A stretch of 64,000 bases of DNA from Moesziomyces globuligerus (Eukaryota > Basidiomycota > Ustilaginomycetes > Ustilaginales > Ustilaginaceae). The translations under genes and the position numbers were made by a program. Below the pieces are notes generated by a model, which saw nothing but the letters and a program-made list of their open reading frames with translations, was not told where the DNA came from and did no database searches. Shown in pieces: positions 1 to 9,702 of the stretch (position 1 is its first letter; every line of letters starts with the position of its first letter). The stretch is taken from NCBI GenBank assembly GCA_030849465.1, contig JARVLF010000011.1, forward strand, positions 310,001 through 374,000. The letters are read 5' to 3'.

Positions 1-170
1 CCGATCTCATCTCACTGCAAAATCACGACAGGATCCATCCTGCCACGTTGCCATGTCTCCGCCAATAGCACGGAATGGAAGTCATGGATTGAAAAGAGGG
101 GCAGCGAGGAGGTTGGAATCGGATGCGTCGATCGGGCTTGGATGCGAGCGATGGCAGTGCGCTGAAGAGA

Positions 171-230
171 TGTGCTGAGCTGTGCTGAGCTGTGCTGAGC
201 TGTGCTGAGCTGTGCTGAGCTGTGCTTTGC
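171..230 (+). repeat. Tandem 10-bp repeat (TGTGCTGAGC)
   Basis: Five perfect head-to-tail copies of TGTGCTGAGC occupy 171-220, and a diverged sixth copy (TGTGCTTTGC) follows. The array sits about 240 bases upstream of the RhoGDI start codon. It is probably a slippage-prone minisatellite in the promoter region. Confidence 0.9.
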
Positions 231-242
231 GGGAGGAGGCTT

Positions 243-272
243 GCATGCATGCACGCATGCACGCATGCACGC
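243..272 (+). repeat. Tandem 8-bp repeat (GCATGCAC)
   Basis: Three copies of GCATGCAC at 247-270 are flanked by partial copies, giving a run of alternating GCATGC palindromes. It lies close behind the 10-bp array in the same upstream region. Confidence 0.85.
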
Positions 273-463
273 AAATCCGCGTCTTTTCTGGCGCAGAGCA
301 GGAGCGCATCGGGTCGAGAGTGTGTGGGTCCGTGGGTCGCGCGTTTCAGCATGCTAATCGTGACTACTCCCTTTCAAGCCGTTTGGACTTGTCTGCCAGC
401 TCTATTCCTTGTTCCCTACTGACAGTCTGCCAAACGCAACATCGCTCATCCTCACCATACACC

Positions 464-604
464 ATGTCGCACGCACAAGATCCCACCATCGGCGACGACG
501 AGCTGGCCACCACGGGTACGTCGCATCTCGCCTCCACTCCATCCCCCCAACGTGCGCTCAGCCAGCACTTCACAGCGTAGGTCTGACGCAGCCAATCTCG
601 TTCT

Positions 605-641
<37 letters not shown>

Positions 642-1399
642 CCTTTGCTTCGCTGCAGCTACGGCCGGCTACAAGGTCGGAGAGAAGAAGTCACTCGCCG
701 AGTACTCGCAGCTGGATGCTGAGGACGAGTCGCTGGCAAGGTGGAAGGCCAGCCTCGGAATCGGCGCCAGTGGGGGCGCCGTCGACCCAAGTGCTCCCAA
801 GGTAAGGGCTCGGGCAATAGTAGAACTCAACTACCTCAATCGCAACGGTAGTCGCTGACGCCCAGACTCGTTTGCGTTTCGACTTGTGCCCTGCTTAGCT
901 CTCGCTGCACAGCCTCTCGCTCGTCTCGGCGACCGCACCAGGCGGCAGCGTCTCGATCAACCTGCAGCAGTCCAAGGAGCAGCTGGCGCAGTTCAAGCAG
1001 AATCCGCTCAACGTCAAGGAGGGCGTCGAGTACAGCGTCAAGATCCGCTTCAGCGTCGGCAGCGACATCCTCTCGGGCCTCAAGTACGTCCAGGTGGTCA
1101 AGCGCGCCGGCATCAAGGTGGACAAGATGGAGGAGATGATCGGCTCCTACGGCCCGCGTCCCGAGCCCTACGAAAAGACGTTTGCTTCGAGCGAGGCTCC
1201 CAGCGGTATGATGGCTCGTGGCAACTACAGCGTGCGCAGCCGCGTCGTCGACGACGACAACAACGTCTTTGCCGACTGGGAATGGGCCTTCAAGGTAAGC
1301 TATCGCCTTGCCGACCGTGCTCGACAAGCGAGATCCACAGCTGACCGACCCCTTGCACCTCGCCCATTTTGATCATGACAGATCTCCAAGGAGTGGTAG
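464..1399 (+). CDS. RDI1: Rho GDP-dissociation inhibitor (RhoGDI, Rdi1-type)
   Basis: Cytosolic chaperone that extracts prenylated Rho/Cdc42 GTPases from membranes and holds them in the GDP state. I read four exons: 464-515, 659-801, 899-1294 and 1382-1399, with GT/AG introns and a consistent reading phase. The N-terminal arm contains YKVGEKKSLAEYSQLDAED. The immunoglobulin-like prenyl-binding domain follows with GVEYSVKIRFSVG, GLKYVQVVKRAGIKVDKMEE and GSYGPRPEPYEKTFASSEAP. The tail ends in ISKEW, encoded by a tiny last exon, which matches the usual RhoGDI C-terminus. Length is about 202 residues, typical for the family. Intron 1 carries a (TCCTGC)n microsatellite near 603-642. Its product would act in the same polarity pathway as Bem1 encoded at 43.9-46.1 kb, though the genes are not adjacent. 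Confidence 0.95.
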
Positions 1400-1553
1400 T
1401 GCACGCTTCTTCCACTCTCAGTGTCGCTTTCTTAGTACCCAAGTCACGCCAGAGCAACTGCCAGTGTCGTCATCTCGTCGCACGTCTCGCTCGACTGTGT
1501 GCGACCGGAAGGCTTGGTAGATCACGTCTTTTTATGCAGCATGACAGGGGTGT

Positions 1554-2151
1554 CTAGCCGAGGAAGTTGAAGACGAAGAAGTGAAGCACCACGGAACCGA
1601 AGAGGAAGTCGCCGAAAGCTCTGTGGAAGCGCATCGCCGGAAAGCATGAAGGGTCAGTATCGAGACTTGGTCGAGCTTGCACGTCGTTGCTGGGGAGGTC
1701 GAGGAGCACCTACCTTTCTGGCGAGACCGTGGGGAAGGTCTTGCCGTTTTCGGGATTCGCCTGGATGCGAAGCGATGCTGCGAGGACGAACTGGCCCACG
1801 GTAGATGCGAAGCTGTCCACCACACAAAGGATGCGGTTTGGTGCATGGATGTCAGCGACGTCTGCAATGCGGAGCGAGCGGGAGTGTTGGGAGCGAGACC
1901 TACCCGGCGATGAACGAGTTGAAGGGGAAGTTGGTGATCAGCGCACAGTAGGCGAACTGGATGATGCCAGAGAGCATGAGGAACACCAGAAAAGCGTCGA
2001 CGAGCTTGAGTCGTTTTGGTGTGTTCTCCACGTAGGAGTTGTATAGTGTCGAGATGGGCGAGGAGGAGGAGCTACTGGTCGACGCTGGCGCGGATGCGCG
2101 CGGCTTGGAAGAGGCCTGCGTGGCGGCGCCTCTGGACGATTTGGGCGGCAT
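1554..2151 (-). CDS. OST2: Oligosaccharyltransferase subunit DAD1/Ost2
   Basis: Small integral-membrane subunit of the ER oligosaccharyltransferase, which transfers glycans to Asn in nascent secretory proteins. There are three exons on the minus strand: 2151-1904, 1812-1714 and 1620-1554. Spliced, they give about 137 residues. A Ser/Thr/Ala-rich N-terminal extension precedes the DAD1 core, which has ENTPKRLKLVDAFLVFLML, ALITNFPFNSFIAGF, FVLAASLRIQANPENGKTF and VSPERAFGDFLFGSVVLHFF, ending FNFLG. These motifs follow the DAD1 family almost residue for residue across both splice junctions. The open frame continues upstream only through a GTG. The first ATG (2151), in a CCACCATG context, is therefore taken as the start. 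The gene is divergent from SUP35. Confidence 0.95.
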
Positions 2152-2917
2152 GGTGGAGGTAGCTATGTCTGCGAGTGGTTGTGATGCGAGAGGCACTCTG
2201 ATCGGACGTTGGCCAGCTAGTGAATCTGCGAGACGTGAGCACGATGATCGGCAGGCAAGGCGGTGCGGGCGTCAAAGGGTCTACGAGACCGAGGTGTGTG
2301 CATCCCTGGACTTGGCCCAAACGTCCTGCGGCCGCGCCTCTTGTCCTCCAGCGTGGCCTCGTTCTTCCAAAATTGGCGGAGTGTTAGACTAGCATCATGT
2401 CGGCCGTGAGCAAGCGGCGGCGAAATTGAGCGCTTGTTGCGGGTGCAAGCAGAGGTTGCGAAGAAAAAATTTTGGGAGAGCGCTGTGCAGCCAGCAAGAG
2501 CCAAGGAAGAAGCCCGCCAGAGAGACGCAGTCGAGATGCACGGGGCCATGCTAGAGCCGCGCAGCAATCGAATCGCCTGTTGCAGCCACAAGTCACTCGA
2601 GCGTGGGCCAGAAGCCCAAACGCAGTTGCAGCAGCAAAGCGCTCTGCTCAGCCCACCCGAGCGAAGCGTGATTGCGATTCTGTTTTTGGCGCGCGGCTCG
2701 GCGTCCGCTCATCCTTCCGCCTTGCCGCATCTCCACACCTTCCGCATACTGTATCGACCGATATCAATCCTTGCGACGAACCGGTCGACGTTCCTTCCTC
2801 CCGCACGCTGTCCAACTGCAGCGTCATTGCGGAACATCGAAACCGAGGACGTAATCACAAGCTTCGCTTCCGCAGCACAGTCTCGCACATCGATAACCTC
2901 GGGAAGCAGTTGACACG
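2152..2917. other. Divergent promoter region of OST2 and SUP35
   Basis: About 770 bases lie between the start codons of two divergently transcribed genes. I see no conserved protein here, only short overlapping frames in several phases. It presumably holds both promoters and 5' leaders. No specific operator could be recognised. Confidence 0.6.
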
Positions 2918-5164
2918 ATGAACCCCAACGCTCCCAGCTTCGGCTTCAACCCCAACGCCTCGGGCTTCGTGCCCGGACAGGCCCAGCAGGGCCAGCAGGG
3001 CCAGCAGGGCCAGCAGCAGGGCGGCTACTACCAGCAGGGCTTCAACCAGCAGCAGCAACAACAACAGCAGGGCTTTACCGGCGGCTTCCAGAATCAAGGT
3101 CAGGGTCAGCAGTACCAGCAGTATCAGCAATACCAGCAGCAGCCCTACGCTGGCGGTTACGCTCAGCAGGGCTTCGCTCAGCAGGGCTTCAACCAGCAGG
3201 GCTTCAACAACCAATACGCCCAGCAGGGTTTCAACGGCCTCCCCGCTCGTCCTGCCGCATCCGGCTCCTACCAGCCGCCCGCCGCCCGCTCGACCCCGCC
3301 TGCTGCCAACGCTGCCGACGCTGCTCCGCGCAAGCCCGTGAGCATTTCGATCGGCGGCGGAGCCAAGCCCGCGGCTGCTGCCGGCGACAAGTCGGACGCG
3401 CCTCGCAAGCCCGTCAGCATCTCGATTGGAGGCGGTGCCAAGCCTGCCGCACCCGCTGCTGCTGCGGCCGAGGCTCCTCGCAAGCCTGTGAGCCTCTCCA
3501 TCGGTGGTGCCACTAAGAAGCCCGAGGCCGAGCAGGCCGCACCCGCTGCGGAGAGCGCCAAGGCTCCGGCGCAACCGGCCGCCGTTGCGGCGGTCAAGGC
3601 CACGGAAGCGCCCGCATCGACGCCTTCGTCGCGTGCCGAGTCGCCGGCGCCTGCATCCAAGGCCGAGGCCAAGGTGGCCTCGCTCTCGGGCAAGGCGGTG
3701 CCTACCGAGCGCGCCGCCAACGACGCCGACAAGATTCTCGCCGAGGCGACCAAGCTGACCGACGAGGAGACGCTCAAGGATCTGTTTGGCGACAAGAGCG
3801 AGGATCTCAAGTCGCACCTCAACATTGTGTTCATCGGCCACGTCGACGCGGGCAAGTCGACCATGGGCGGCAACCTGCTCTTCCTCACCGGCATGGTGGA
3901 CAAGCGCACGATGGAAAAGTACGAGCGCGAGGCCAAGGAGGCCGGACGAGAGTCGTGGTACCTCTCGTGGGCGCTCGACTCGACGGCGCAGGAGCGCGAG
4001 AAGGGCAAGACCGTCGAGGTCGGCCGCGCCTACTTTGAGACGGGCAAGCGCCGCTACACGATCCTCGACGCGCCGGGCCACAAGTCGTTTGTGCCGCACA
4101 TGATCAGCGGTGCGGCGCAGGCGGACGTGGCGGTGCTCGTCATCTCGGCGCGCAAGGGCGAGTTCGAGACGGGCTTCGAGCGCGGAGGACAGACGCGCGA
4201 GCACGCGGTGCTGGTCAAGACCGCGGGCGTCCAGCGTCTGATCGTGGTGGTCAACAAGATGGACGAGGCGACGGTGCAGTGGGAGCAGTCGCGCTACGAC
4301 GAGATCCAGGGCAAGCTCACGCCCTTCCTGCGCTCGGCGGGCTTCAACCCCAAGACCGACATCACCTACATCCCCGTCTCGGCGTATGCGGGGCAAAACC
4401 TCAAGGAGCGCGTGCCCAACGAGGTGTGCAGCTGGTACTCGGGCCCCTCGCTGCTCGAGTATCTCGACAACCTCGAGCTGGGCGACCGCAAGATCTCTGC
4501 GCCGCTCAAGATGCCGATCTCGGAAAAGTACAACGACATGGGCACGGTGGTGGTGGGCAAGCTGGAGGCGGGCAAGATCAAGAAGGGCGATTCGCTGCTG
4601 CTGATGCCGAACCGGACGCAGGTGGAGGTGGTGGGCATCTTTAACGAGCAGGAGGAGGAGGTGCCTGCGGCGATCTCGGGCGACAATGTGCGCGTCAAGC
4701 TCAAGGGGGTGGACCACGAGGACGTGAGTGTGGGCTACGTGCTGTCGGATCCGACGCATCCGGTGCACGTGGCGACGCACTTTGAGGCGCAGCTGGCCAT
4801 CCTCGAGCACCGCAACATCATCTGCGCCGGCTACAGCGCCGTGGTGCACTGCCACACGGTCTCGCAGGAGGCCAACCTCTCGGCGCTGCTGCACTACTAC
4901 GACAAGAAGACGGGCAAGAAGAGCCGCCGCGGGCCGCAGTTTGCCAAGAAGGGCATGAAGATCATCGCGCTCGTCGAGCTCGCCGCGCCCATCTGCGTCG
5001 AGCGCTTCAAGGACTATGCGCAGCTCGGCCGCTTTACGCTGCGTGACGAGGGGCGCACCGTCGCCATCGGCAAGGTGACCAAGCTCATCACCAACCCGGA
5101 CGACCTGCCGGACGTCGCCAAGCTCAGCGTCACCGATGCCACCTCGGCGGCGGCGGCCAACTGA
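2918..5164 (+). CDS. SUP35: Eukaryotic peptide chain release factor eRF3 (Sup35)
   Basis: Translational GTPase that partners eRF1 to terminate translation in the cytoplasm. It is intronless and 748 residues long. Residues 1-125 are Q/G/Y/N-rich with recurring QQGF units and three YQQ triplets, resembling the yeast Sup35 prion-forming N domain. The extreme N-terminus (FNPNASGFVP) resembles a PAM2 motif for poly(A)-binding protein. Residues ~125-205 carry three copies of a PRKPVSISIGGGAKP-type motif in an Ala/Pro-rich linker. The EF1A-like GTPase begins near residue 300 with G1 GHVDAGKS, G3 DAPGHKSF and G4 NKMD, followed by beta-barrel domains with YNDMGTVVVGKLEAGKIKKG and the C-terminal KPxx-rich core. 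The family identity is secure. Prion behaviour is only inferred from composition. Confidence 0.97.
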   Translation: MNPNAPSFGFNPNASGFVPGQAQQGQQGQQGQQQGGYYQQGFNQQQQQQQQGFTGGFQNQGQGQQYQQYQQYQQQPYAGGYAQQGFAQQGFNQQGFNNQYAQQGFNGLPARPAASGSYQPPAARSTPPAANAADAAPRKPVSISIGGGAKPAAAAGDKSDAPRKPVSISIGGGAKPAAPAAAAAEAPRKPVSLSIGGATKKPEAEQAAPAAESAKAPAQPAAVAAVKATEAPASTPSSRAESPAPASKAEAKVASLSGKAVPTERAANDADKILAEATKLTDEETLKDLFGDKSEDLKSHLNIVFIGHVDAGKSTMGGNLLFLTGMVDKRTMEKYEREAKEAGRESWYLSWALDSTAQEREKGKTVEVGRAYFETGKRRYTILDAPGHKSFVPHMISGAAQADVAVLVISARKGEFETGFERGGQTREHAVLVKTAGVQRLIVVVNKMDEATVQWEQSRYDEIQGKLTPFLRSAGFNPKTDITYIPVSAYAGQNLKERVPNEVCSWYSGPSLLEYLDNLELGDRKISAPLKMPISEKYNDMGTVVVGKLEAGKIKKGDSLLLMPNRTQVEVVGIFNEQEEEVPAAISGDNVRVKLKGVDHEDVSVGYVLSDPTHPVHVATHFEAQLAILEHRNIICAGYSAVVHCHTVSQEANLSALLHYYDKKTGKKSRRGPQFAKKGMKIIALVELAAPICVERFKDYAQLGRFTLRDEGRTVAIGKVTKLITNPDDLPDVAKLSVTDATSAAAAN

Positions 5165-5565
5165 GCCAGCTCGTCCCAGCCGAGGCGGAACGCGGACGCG
5201 AGCGGACGCGGCTTTGTTGGTCGGTTGTTGTACGCCCTTGTGTAGATACGAAAAAAGAATCGTGTGCCATGTGGTACAGTGCACGCATGCAGGTTAGGCT
5301 TTTCTCACCCTCGTGTTTGAGATTAGGATAAGGTGTGCAGGTGCAAGGGAAACATGGCCGGTGCGGTGTGCGGCAAGGTGGGGGGATTGGTAGGGGAGGG
5401 GGCTTCCGTCGGCTTGGCGCGCTCGTGCGCGGCGAGGGTAGGATTCGGGCGAAAAGAATGGAGCGACATGATGTCACGAATCCGAACCGGCGAGGAGGGG
5501 CGGCGGGCGGCGTTTGGAAATGCGAGCCACGTGGCGCAGCGTTCTGCGCTTCCAAGCTGGTACCC

Positions 5566-5590
5566 AAAAAAAAAAAAAAAAAAAAAAAAA
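5566..5590 (+). repeat. Homopolymer A25
   Basis: An uninterrupted run of 25 A residues lies about 400 bases beyond the SUP35 stop codon. It could be a slippage tract or the tail scar of a retroposed sequence. I see no target-site duplication or open frame that would decide this. Confidence 0.95.
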
Positions 5591-6940
5591 TCGGCCCGGC
5601 CATCTCGCGGCCATCTTTGGTTCAAGTCGCTTCTCTTGGGCAGCGAGCGTACCTGCGGATGAATTTGGAAGCGGGAAAGGGGTAGGGAGTATTATAGCAT
5701 GGCGGGAAATTTTCCGGGATTCGTAGCTGCGTCGGGAGCTTGGTTGTCAAGAGATGGTGTTTGGAGGGGCCAAAAATAGGGCTGCTTGCAAGAGGAGGAA
5801 AAAAGAGGCAAGCTGATGCATTGAAAAAGGGGGAATAAAGGGCAGCATGGTTGGTCAGCGCGATCGGATCGAGCATCGTTTGGCGCAACCGTGCAGCGGC
5901 TCGAAAAGACGCCCAGGTGTCGGAAGCCTCCCGAATCCACACACACACCAATGCAACTCTGCCCTGGGCTGCACTCTTGGGCACAGCCAGAGCTGGTTCG
6001 GGCCAAGTCATTCCGAGTCAAGCATCTACCGGATGCCCTTTCGACCCACCGCTGCAATCTGCGAATGCAGACAAATGGTCATGCAGCGGTTCGAAGAGTT
6101 TAGGCGTCGAGATGGACGTGGTGTGGAATTTCATTCGCCGACGTCAAAATTCGCTGCAGCGCTGATTTTTTCTTGGCCCACGCACAAGTCAGTACCTTGC
6201 GGCATTCAGACGCACGCGGTTTCGCCCTGATTCTCCTGGTGCTTCGTGTGTCTCGGCAGGAGCAGCCAAAAGAGCCTGCGTCAAGGCGGGGATGGAAGGG
6301 CAAAGTCGGTTCGAGCTTTCGGCTTTCGCTTGTTTTTTCGTAGCCTCGCGTGGAGAAAGACTTGCCCACCAACCGATCCCCACAGCTCGCAACACGCTTG
6401 GCCGTTCCTCGATTCCGTCGCCATTTCATGCATCCTCTTCGCGCTCGCTTCTCCGCTCGCCCCCCCCAACCGCCCTTGAGACCCAGTCGAGGCTGGGCCT
6501 CGTACACCGCCTGGAGACTGGAGAAAACGCCAGCCATGCCGCGTGCCGCGTTTCGATCGCCATGGTCCGCCGTACAGTGCAACCATCTCTTGGGCTCTTC
6601 GCAGCCCGCAGTGCGGCGTGCGCTGCAACACTCAGCACGCATTGGTGTGGCTTCGTTTGCGCACACCCCTTCCTCTGTCGCCCTTGTCTCTGTGTCCGCC
6701 TGACTCCGCCCGCGAGCGATCCAGGTCTCGATGGTCCAGCATGGCGAGTGAGATGCGCCTCTTGGGTCGAGATGAGCGCAGGGCGGCTGTACCAGCAGCA
6801 TCACGGAGCCGGTTCGGTGCAACTGCGACGGGTTGATACTCCGACTGCGCTCTACGCTGACGGTTTGCGCCGGTGAACTCCCCCCTCCCCCCCTTCTGCG
6901 TTTTTTTCTTACCCGACGTCGGTCGCCGTCGTTGGCTACC

Positions 6941-6970
6941 ATGCCAGATCTTGGGTTCGAGATCTGGCAT
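6941..6970 (+). repeat. Perfect inverted repeat (11-bp stem, 8-base loop)
   Basis: ATGCCAGATCT at 6941-6951 is exactly complementary to AGATCTGGCAT at 6960-6970, with TGGGTTCG between. It lies about 520 bases upstream of the bZIP start codon, in its promoter or leader. The left arm begins with an ATG, so it could also open an upstream reading frame. The role is unknown. Confidence 0.85.
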
Positions 6971-7490
6971 CCTACAGCAGTATTCCCCCTTCCCCCGCAA
7001 CACCGCTTCGGGTATCTGCCTCGATGTCGCCCCTCTTCGGCTGCATCATCCGCAGACAACCACGCCCAATCGCAAAGTCATCACGCAGCTAACGCCGTTC
7101 TCCACCCGCCGCGTGGCTCTAATCCCCCCTCCCCTTTCCCCCTTCTATCTGCGTCCCTACTGCTGCTGATGTGCATCTCGGCAGCCTGAGCTAGTCCGGC
7201 CGCTGAGGCATTTTGCCAACCTACGGCTTCGGCGAGTATATCTTCGAGCTCCCTTGATCGAGCCTTGTCCCGCTCCTTCCTTAGTCGCCGCCATCGATGG
7301 TTTAACGCTGCCTCACCCCTTCCTTTCCTCCCGTCAACTCTACGTCGTGCGCCTAGCTCCGTGTCGGTTCTCATACCCGTAGGACGATCCAGAGCTGCGC
7401 GAACGTCACTCCCTCTCCCCCTCCCGCCCACATCACCATCACCCGTTCTGATCATACACCATCTTCGCCTACCGCCGAGTTGAGACGGAC

Positions 7491-8621
7491 ATGAGTGCTG
7501 CAACGATGCACACTGCGGGCTGGACGTCTGTGCCGACGGGGATGCCCGTGCACTATCCGTCGACGACCTACCGGAGCGTCACGCAGTACCACCCGACCGC
7601 CGTCGCCGCTGCCGACACGGCGTACACCGAGGCCGCGGCGCAGCGTCCCTACGAGCCTTACACGCCCCGCGACGACGGCTCGGTCTACGCCAGCGGTCAC
7701 AGCCGCATGCACAGCATCGACGACGAGGCGTTTGCCGCCAAGAAACGCACGCGCCAGAGGATGTATCCGAACGAAGAAGCCAAGCAGGCAGCAAAGGCGC
7801 TCCAGAAGGCGCGCCGCCGCGAACAGAACCGCAACGCTCAAAGAAGGCTCCGCGACCGCAAGGAAGAACACATCTTCAAAGTAAGCCCCCTCCCCTCACC
7901 CGCTTTCTTTCGGGTACTGTCTGCGTGGAAAAGCAGTACGCTGACTTTGCTTGCTTCCTCTGGAATGGGTTTTTAGTTGGAGGGTGAAGTGGCGCAGCTG
8001 AGACGACAGACCGAACAGCACAGGTCCGAGGTGCAGGGTCTCGAAGAGATGATCCGTCGGCTCATGGAGCAGCGCTCCGAGCTTCGCAGCAGGCTCGAAG
8101 CTCTGGGAGCTCCAGCTTCGGTCGAGACCGAGTGGCCGATGGCGAGCATGTCGGAAAAGAGCTCGGTCCGGCTGGCTCCGCTCGTCTCGCTGCCTCCGAT
8201 CGGTGGGCAGGGGCAGGTGGGCTCGCCCTCGGGAAGCCGTGCACTGCGCAAACCAGTCGAACTTCCCAACGGCAACGCCCTCGGCTTGTCGGAGTACGAT
8301 CCGCCATCACACGCCGCGTGGAGCAGCGCTTCGCCATCAGTCGCAGAGAGGGACAGGTCGGTCGTCTCGCCCACACAGTCGAGCGCCTCGTCATCGTCCG
8401 CATCCGTCGCAACTCCTCGCTCGCCATCGTTCCTCGGCCTAGCAGAACCCAGATCGCGCAGCATCACTACACCTAGCCTCCGCACAAAGTCGGTCGCTTC
8501 CCATCCCATTCATGACTCGCACCTGCACAGGATCAAACCCGACCCTCATCCCGTAGCGCCCTTCCTCCCACCCTCGCTCATGCCCCTCCCCCCCGTCTCG
8601 GCCCCTTGGCCACAACATTGA
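7491..8621 (+). CDS. bZIP transcription factor (Yap/AP-1-like basic region)
   Basis: Nuclear DNA-binding regulator. It has two exons, 7491-7880 and 7977-8621, joined in phase across a 96-base intron that splits the bZIP itself, giving 344 residues. The basic region (about residues 106-130) reads KARRREQNRNAQRRLRDRKE. This fits the fungal Yap/Pap1 signature NxxAQxxFR, with Leu at the usual Phe. A leucine-zipper coiled coil follows from LEGEVAQLRRQTEQH to about residue 170. The N-terminus is Tyr/Thr/Ala-rich. The C-terminal half is Ser/Pro-rich and disordered, with no Yap1-type cysteine-rich domain visible. Oxidative-stress control by Crm1 and disulfides is therefore not supported. The target pathway cannot be told from sequence alone. 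Confidence 0.9.
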
Positions 8622-8892
8622 TAGATCTCCGAGACACGTATACCCCTCTCTCCTTGCCGGCCCAACAGTCGGCATCTGTATCACTAGTTGTCTCACCTTA
8701 TAGTCCCCTCACGCCAAAAACCCCGGCCAACGTCTCCATTCACGCCAAGACGCGCCGTACCCTTGTCACTCCACCCACCCTCAGGTCGTGTGTGTGTGTG
8801 CGTTCCGACGTCCGACGTTCGCGTCCTTTCTGTTTGCTACGATGGCGGTGAAGACGGTAGGGTATCATTGCAGCAAGGGTCGAGGAGGGATC

Positions 8893-9702
8893 CTAGAGGA
8901 ACTTTTTCGCTGCGGCGCGGACGCGTGCATCAAAGGTCGGATTGTCGATCGGCGCGTTGGGATCCTGGAACGGATTCATCGAGACTTTGAGAAACGCCTC
9001 CCACAGCTCGAGGAAGAAGCTCTTGATGCCGTCCTCGTGTCTGTGCTCGTGCAGGAGGACGAACTTGACGTCTAATCCGGGCGCACCGCCGCCACAATGC
9101 AAGCTGTTAGTTTGGGTCCAGAAGTGGAATGCGGTGGAAAGTCGAGAGAGAGAAGACTTACTGCCGGGGACGACGAAGCAGCTGGTGGTGTACTCTTGGA
9201 TCCTGTCGATGCTCTTCAGATATCTACGCTCGGTTGCACCGCAGATGTGCATGAAAAGGTCAGTATCCGCAGCGTCAGTGCAAGGGATCGGAAAGGGGTC
9301 AGCTTACAGGTACGGGCTTGTGATGAGGGCGTCTTCGATGGTGTCGAGTGCAGAGTGCGCGATCATCTGCAGCTCGTATCGCTGCTTGCGCTTGGCTGCT
9401 GCCGCGTTCTGGGCCTGCGATGCGCCAGGCATCCCAGACGTTGCTGCTGAGCTGCCGCTGCCCGTCAGCACCGATCCCGATGTGGGGATGCGCGAGAGCA
9501 GCCCGCCGAACATGCCGCCTCCTCCCGAGGCAGACTCGGCAGCACCCGCACCGCTTGCGCCCGCACCTGAGGCCGCACTGGCACCGGATCCCGAGAAGAT
9601 GCCGCTCCCCGTCGAGCTCGAGGCCGAGGCGACCTTGGGCGTGATCTCGGTCTCGTACAGCGGGTTGTCGCGCGTGCCTATCAACGTCAGATAGTACGAC
9701 AT
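8893..9702 (-). CDS. TRS20: TRAPP complex subunit Trs20/sedlin
   Basis: Core subunit of TRAPP complexes, which tether vesicles and activate Rab/Ypt GTPases in ER-Golgi traffic and autophagy. There are three exons on the minus strand: 9702-9308, 9223-9162 and 9071-8893, with phase-consistent GT/AG introns, giving 211 residues. It starts MSYYLTLIGTRDNPLYETEI, the classic sedlin N-terminus, and continues with IAHSALDTIEDAL, YLKSIDRIQEYTTSCFVVPG and NVKFVLLHEHRHEDGIKSFF, then SMNPFQDPNAPI. Between the first beta strand and helix 1 there is an ~80-90 residue Ser/Gly/Ala-rich insertion (about residues 22-110). Human sedlin, by contrast, is only about 140 residues. The frame stays open far upstream of this ATG, but family homology fixes the start. 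Confidence 0.93.

Larger units (their letters stand above)
1..463. other. Upstream region of the RhoGDI gene
   Basis: No protein-coding gene is seen here. It carries two short tandem repeats, annotated separately at 171-230 and 243-272, and then presumably the promoter and 5' leader of the RhoGDI gene. The open frames in this stretch are low-complexity or extend through the repeats and resemble no family I recognise. Confidence 0.6.
5165..7490. other. Long intergenic region / 5' leader upstream of the bZIP gene
   Basis: About 2.3 kb with no convincing gene. Near SUP35 it holds that gene's 3' region. A 25-base A run lies at 5566-5590 and a perfect hairpin at 6941-6970. The last ~350 bases are pyrimidine-rich, as in a fungal 5' leader. 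The longest open frame (minus strand, ~6100-7059) is Arg/Gly-rich with no recognisable domain, so I treat it as spurious. Such a long leader is common for regulated transcription factor genes. Confidence 0.5.

Noticed and set aside
2855..5284. 809-codon minus-strand frame antisense to SUP35
   Set aside because: Leu/Arg/Gly-rich shadow of the SUP35 codon pattern on the opposite strand. It has no protein features.
6100..7059. 319-codon minus-strand open frame upstream of the bZIP gene
   Set aside because: Arg/Gly/Ser-rich, no motifs, overlapping frames on the other strand. It is typical of chance frames in GC-rich DNA.
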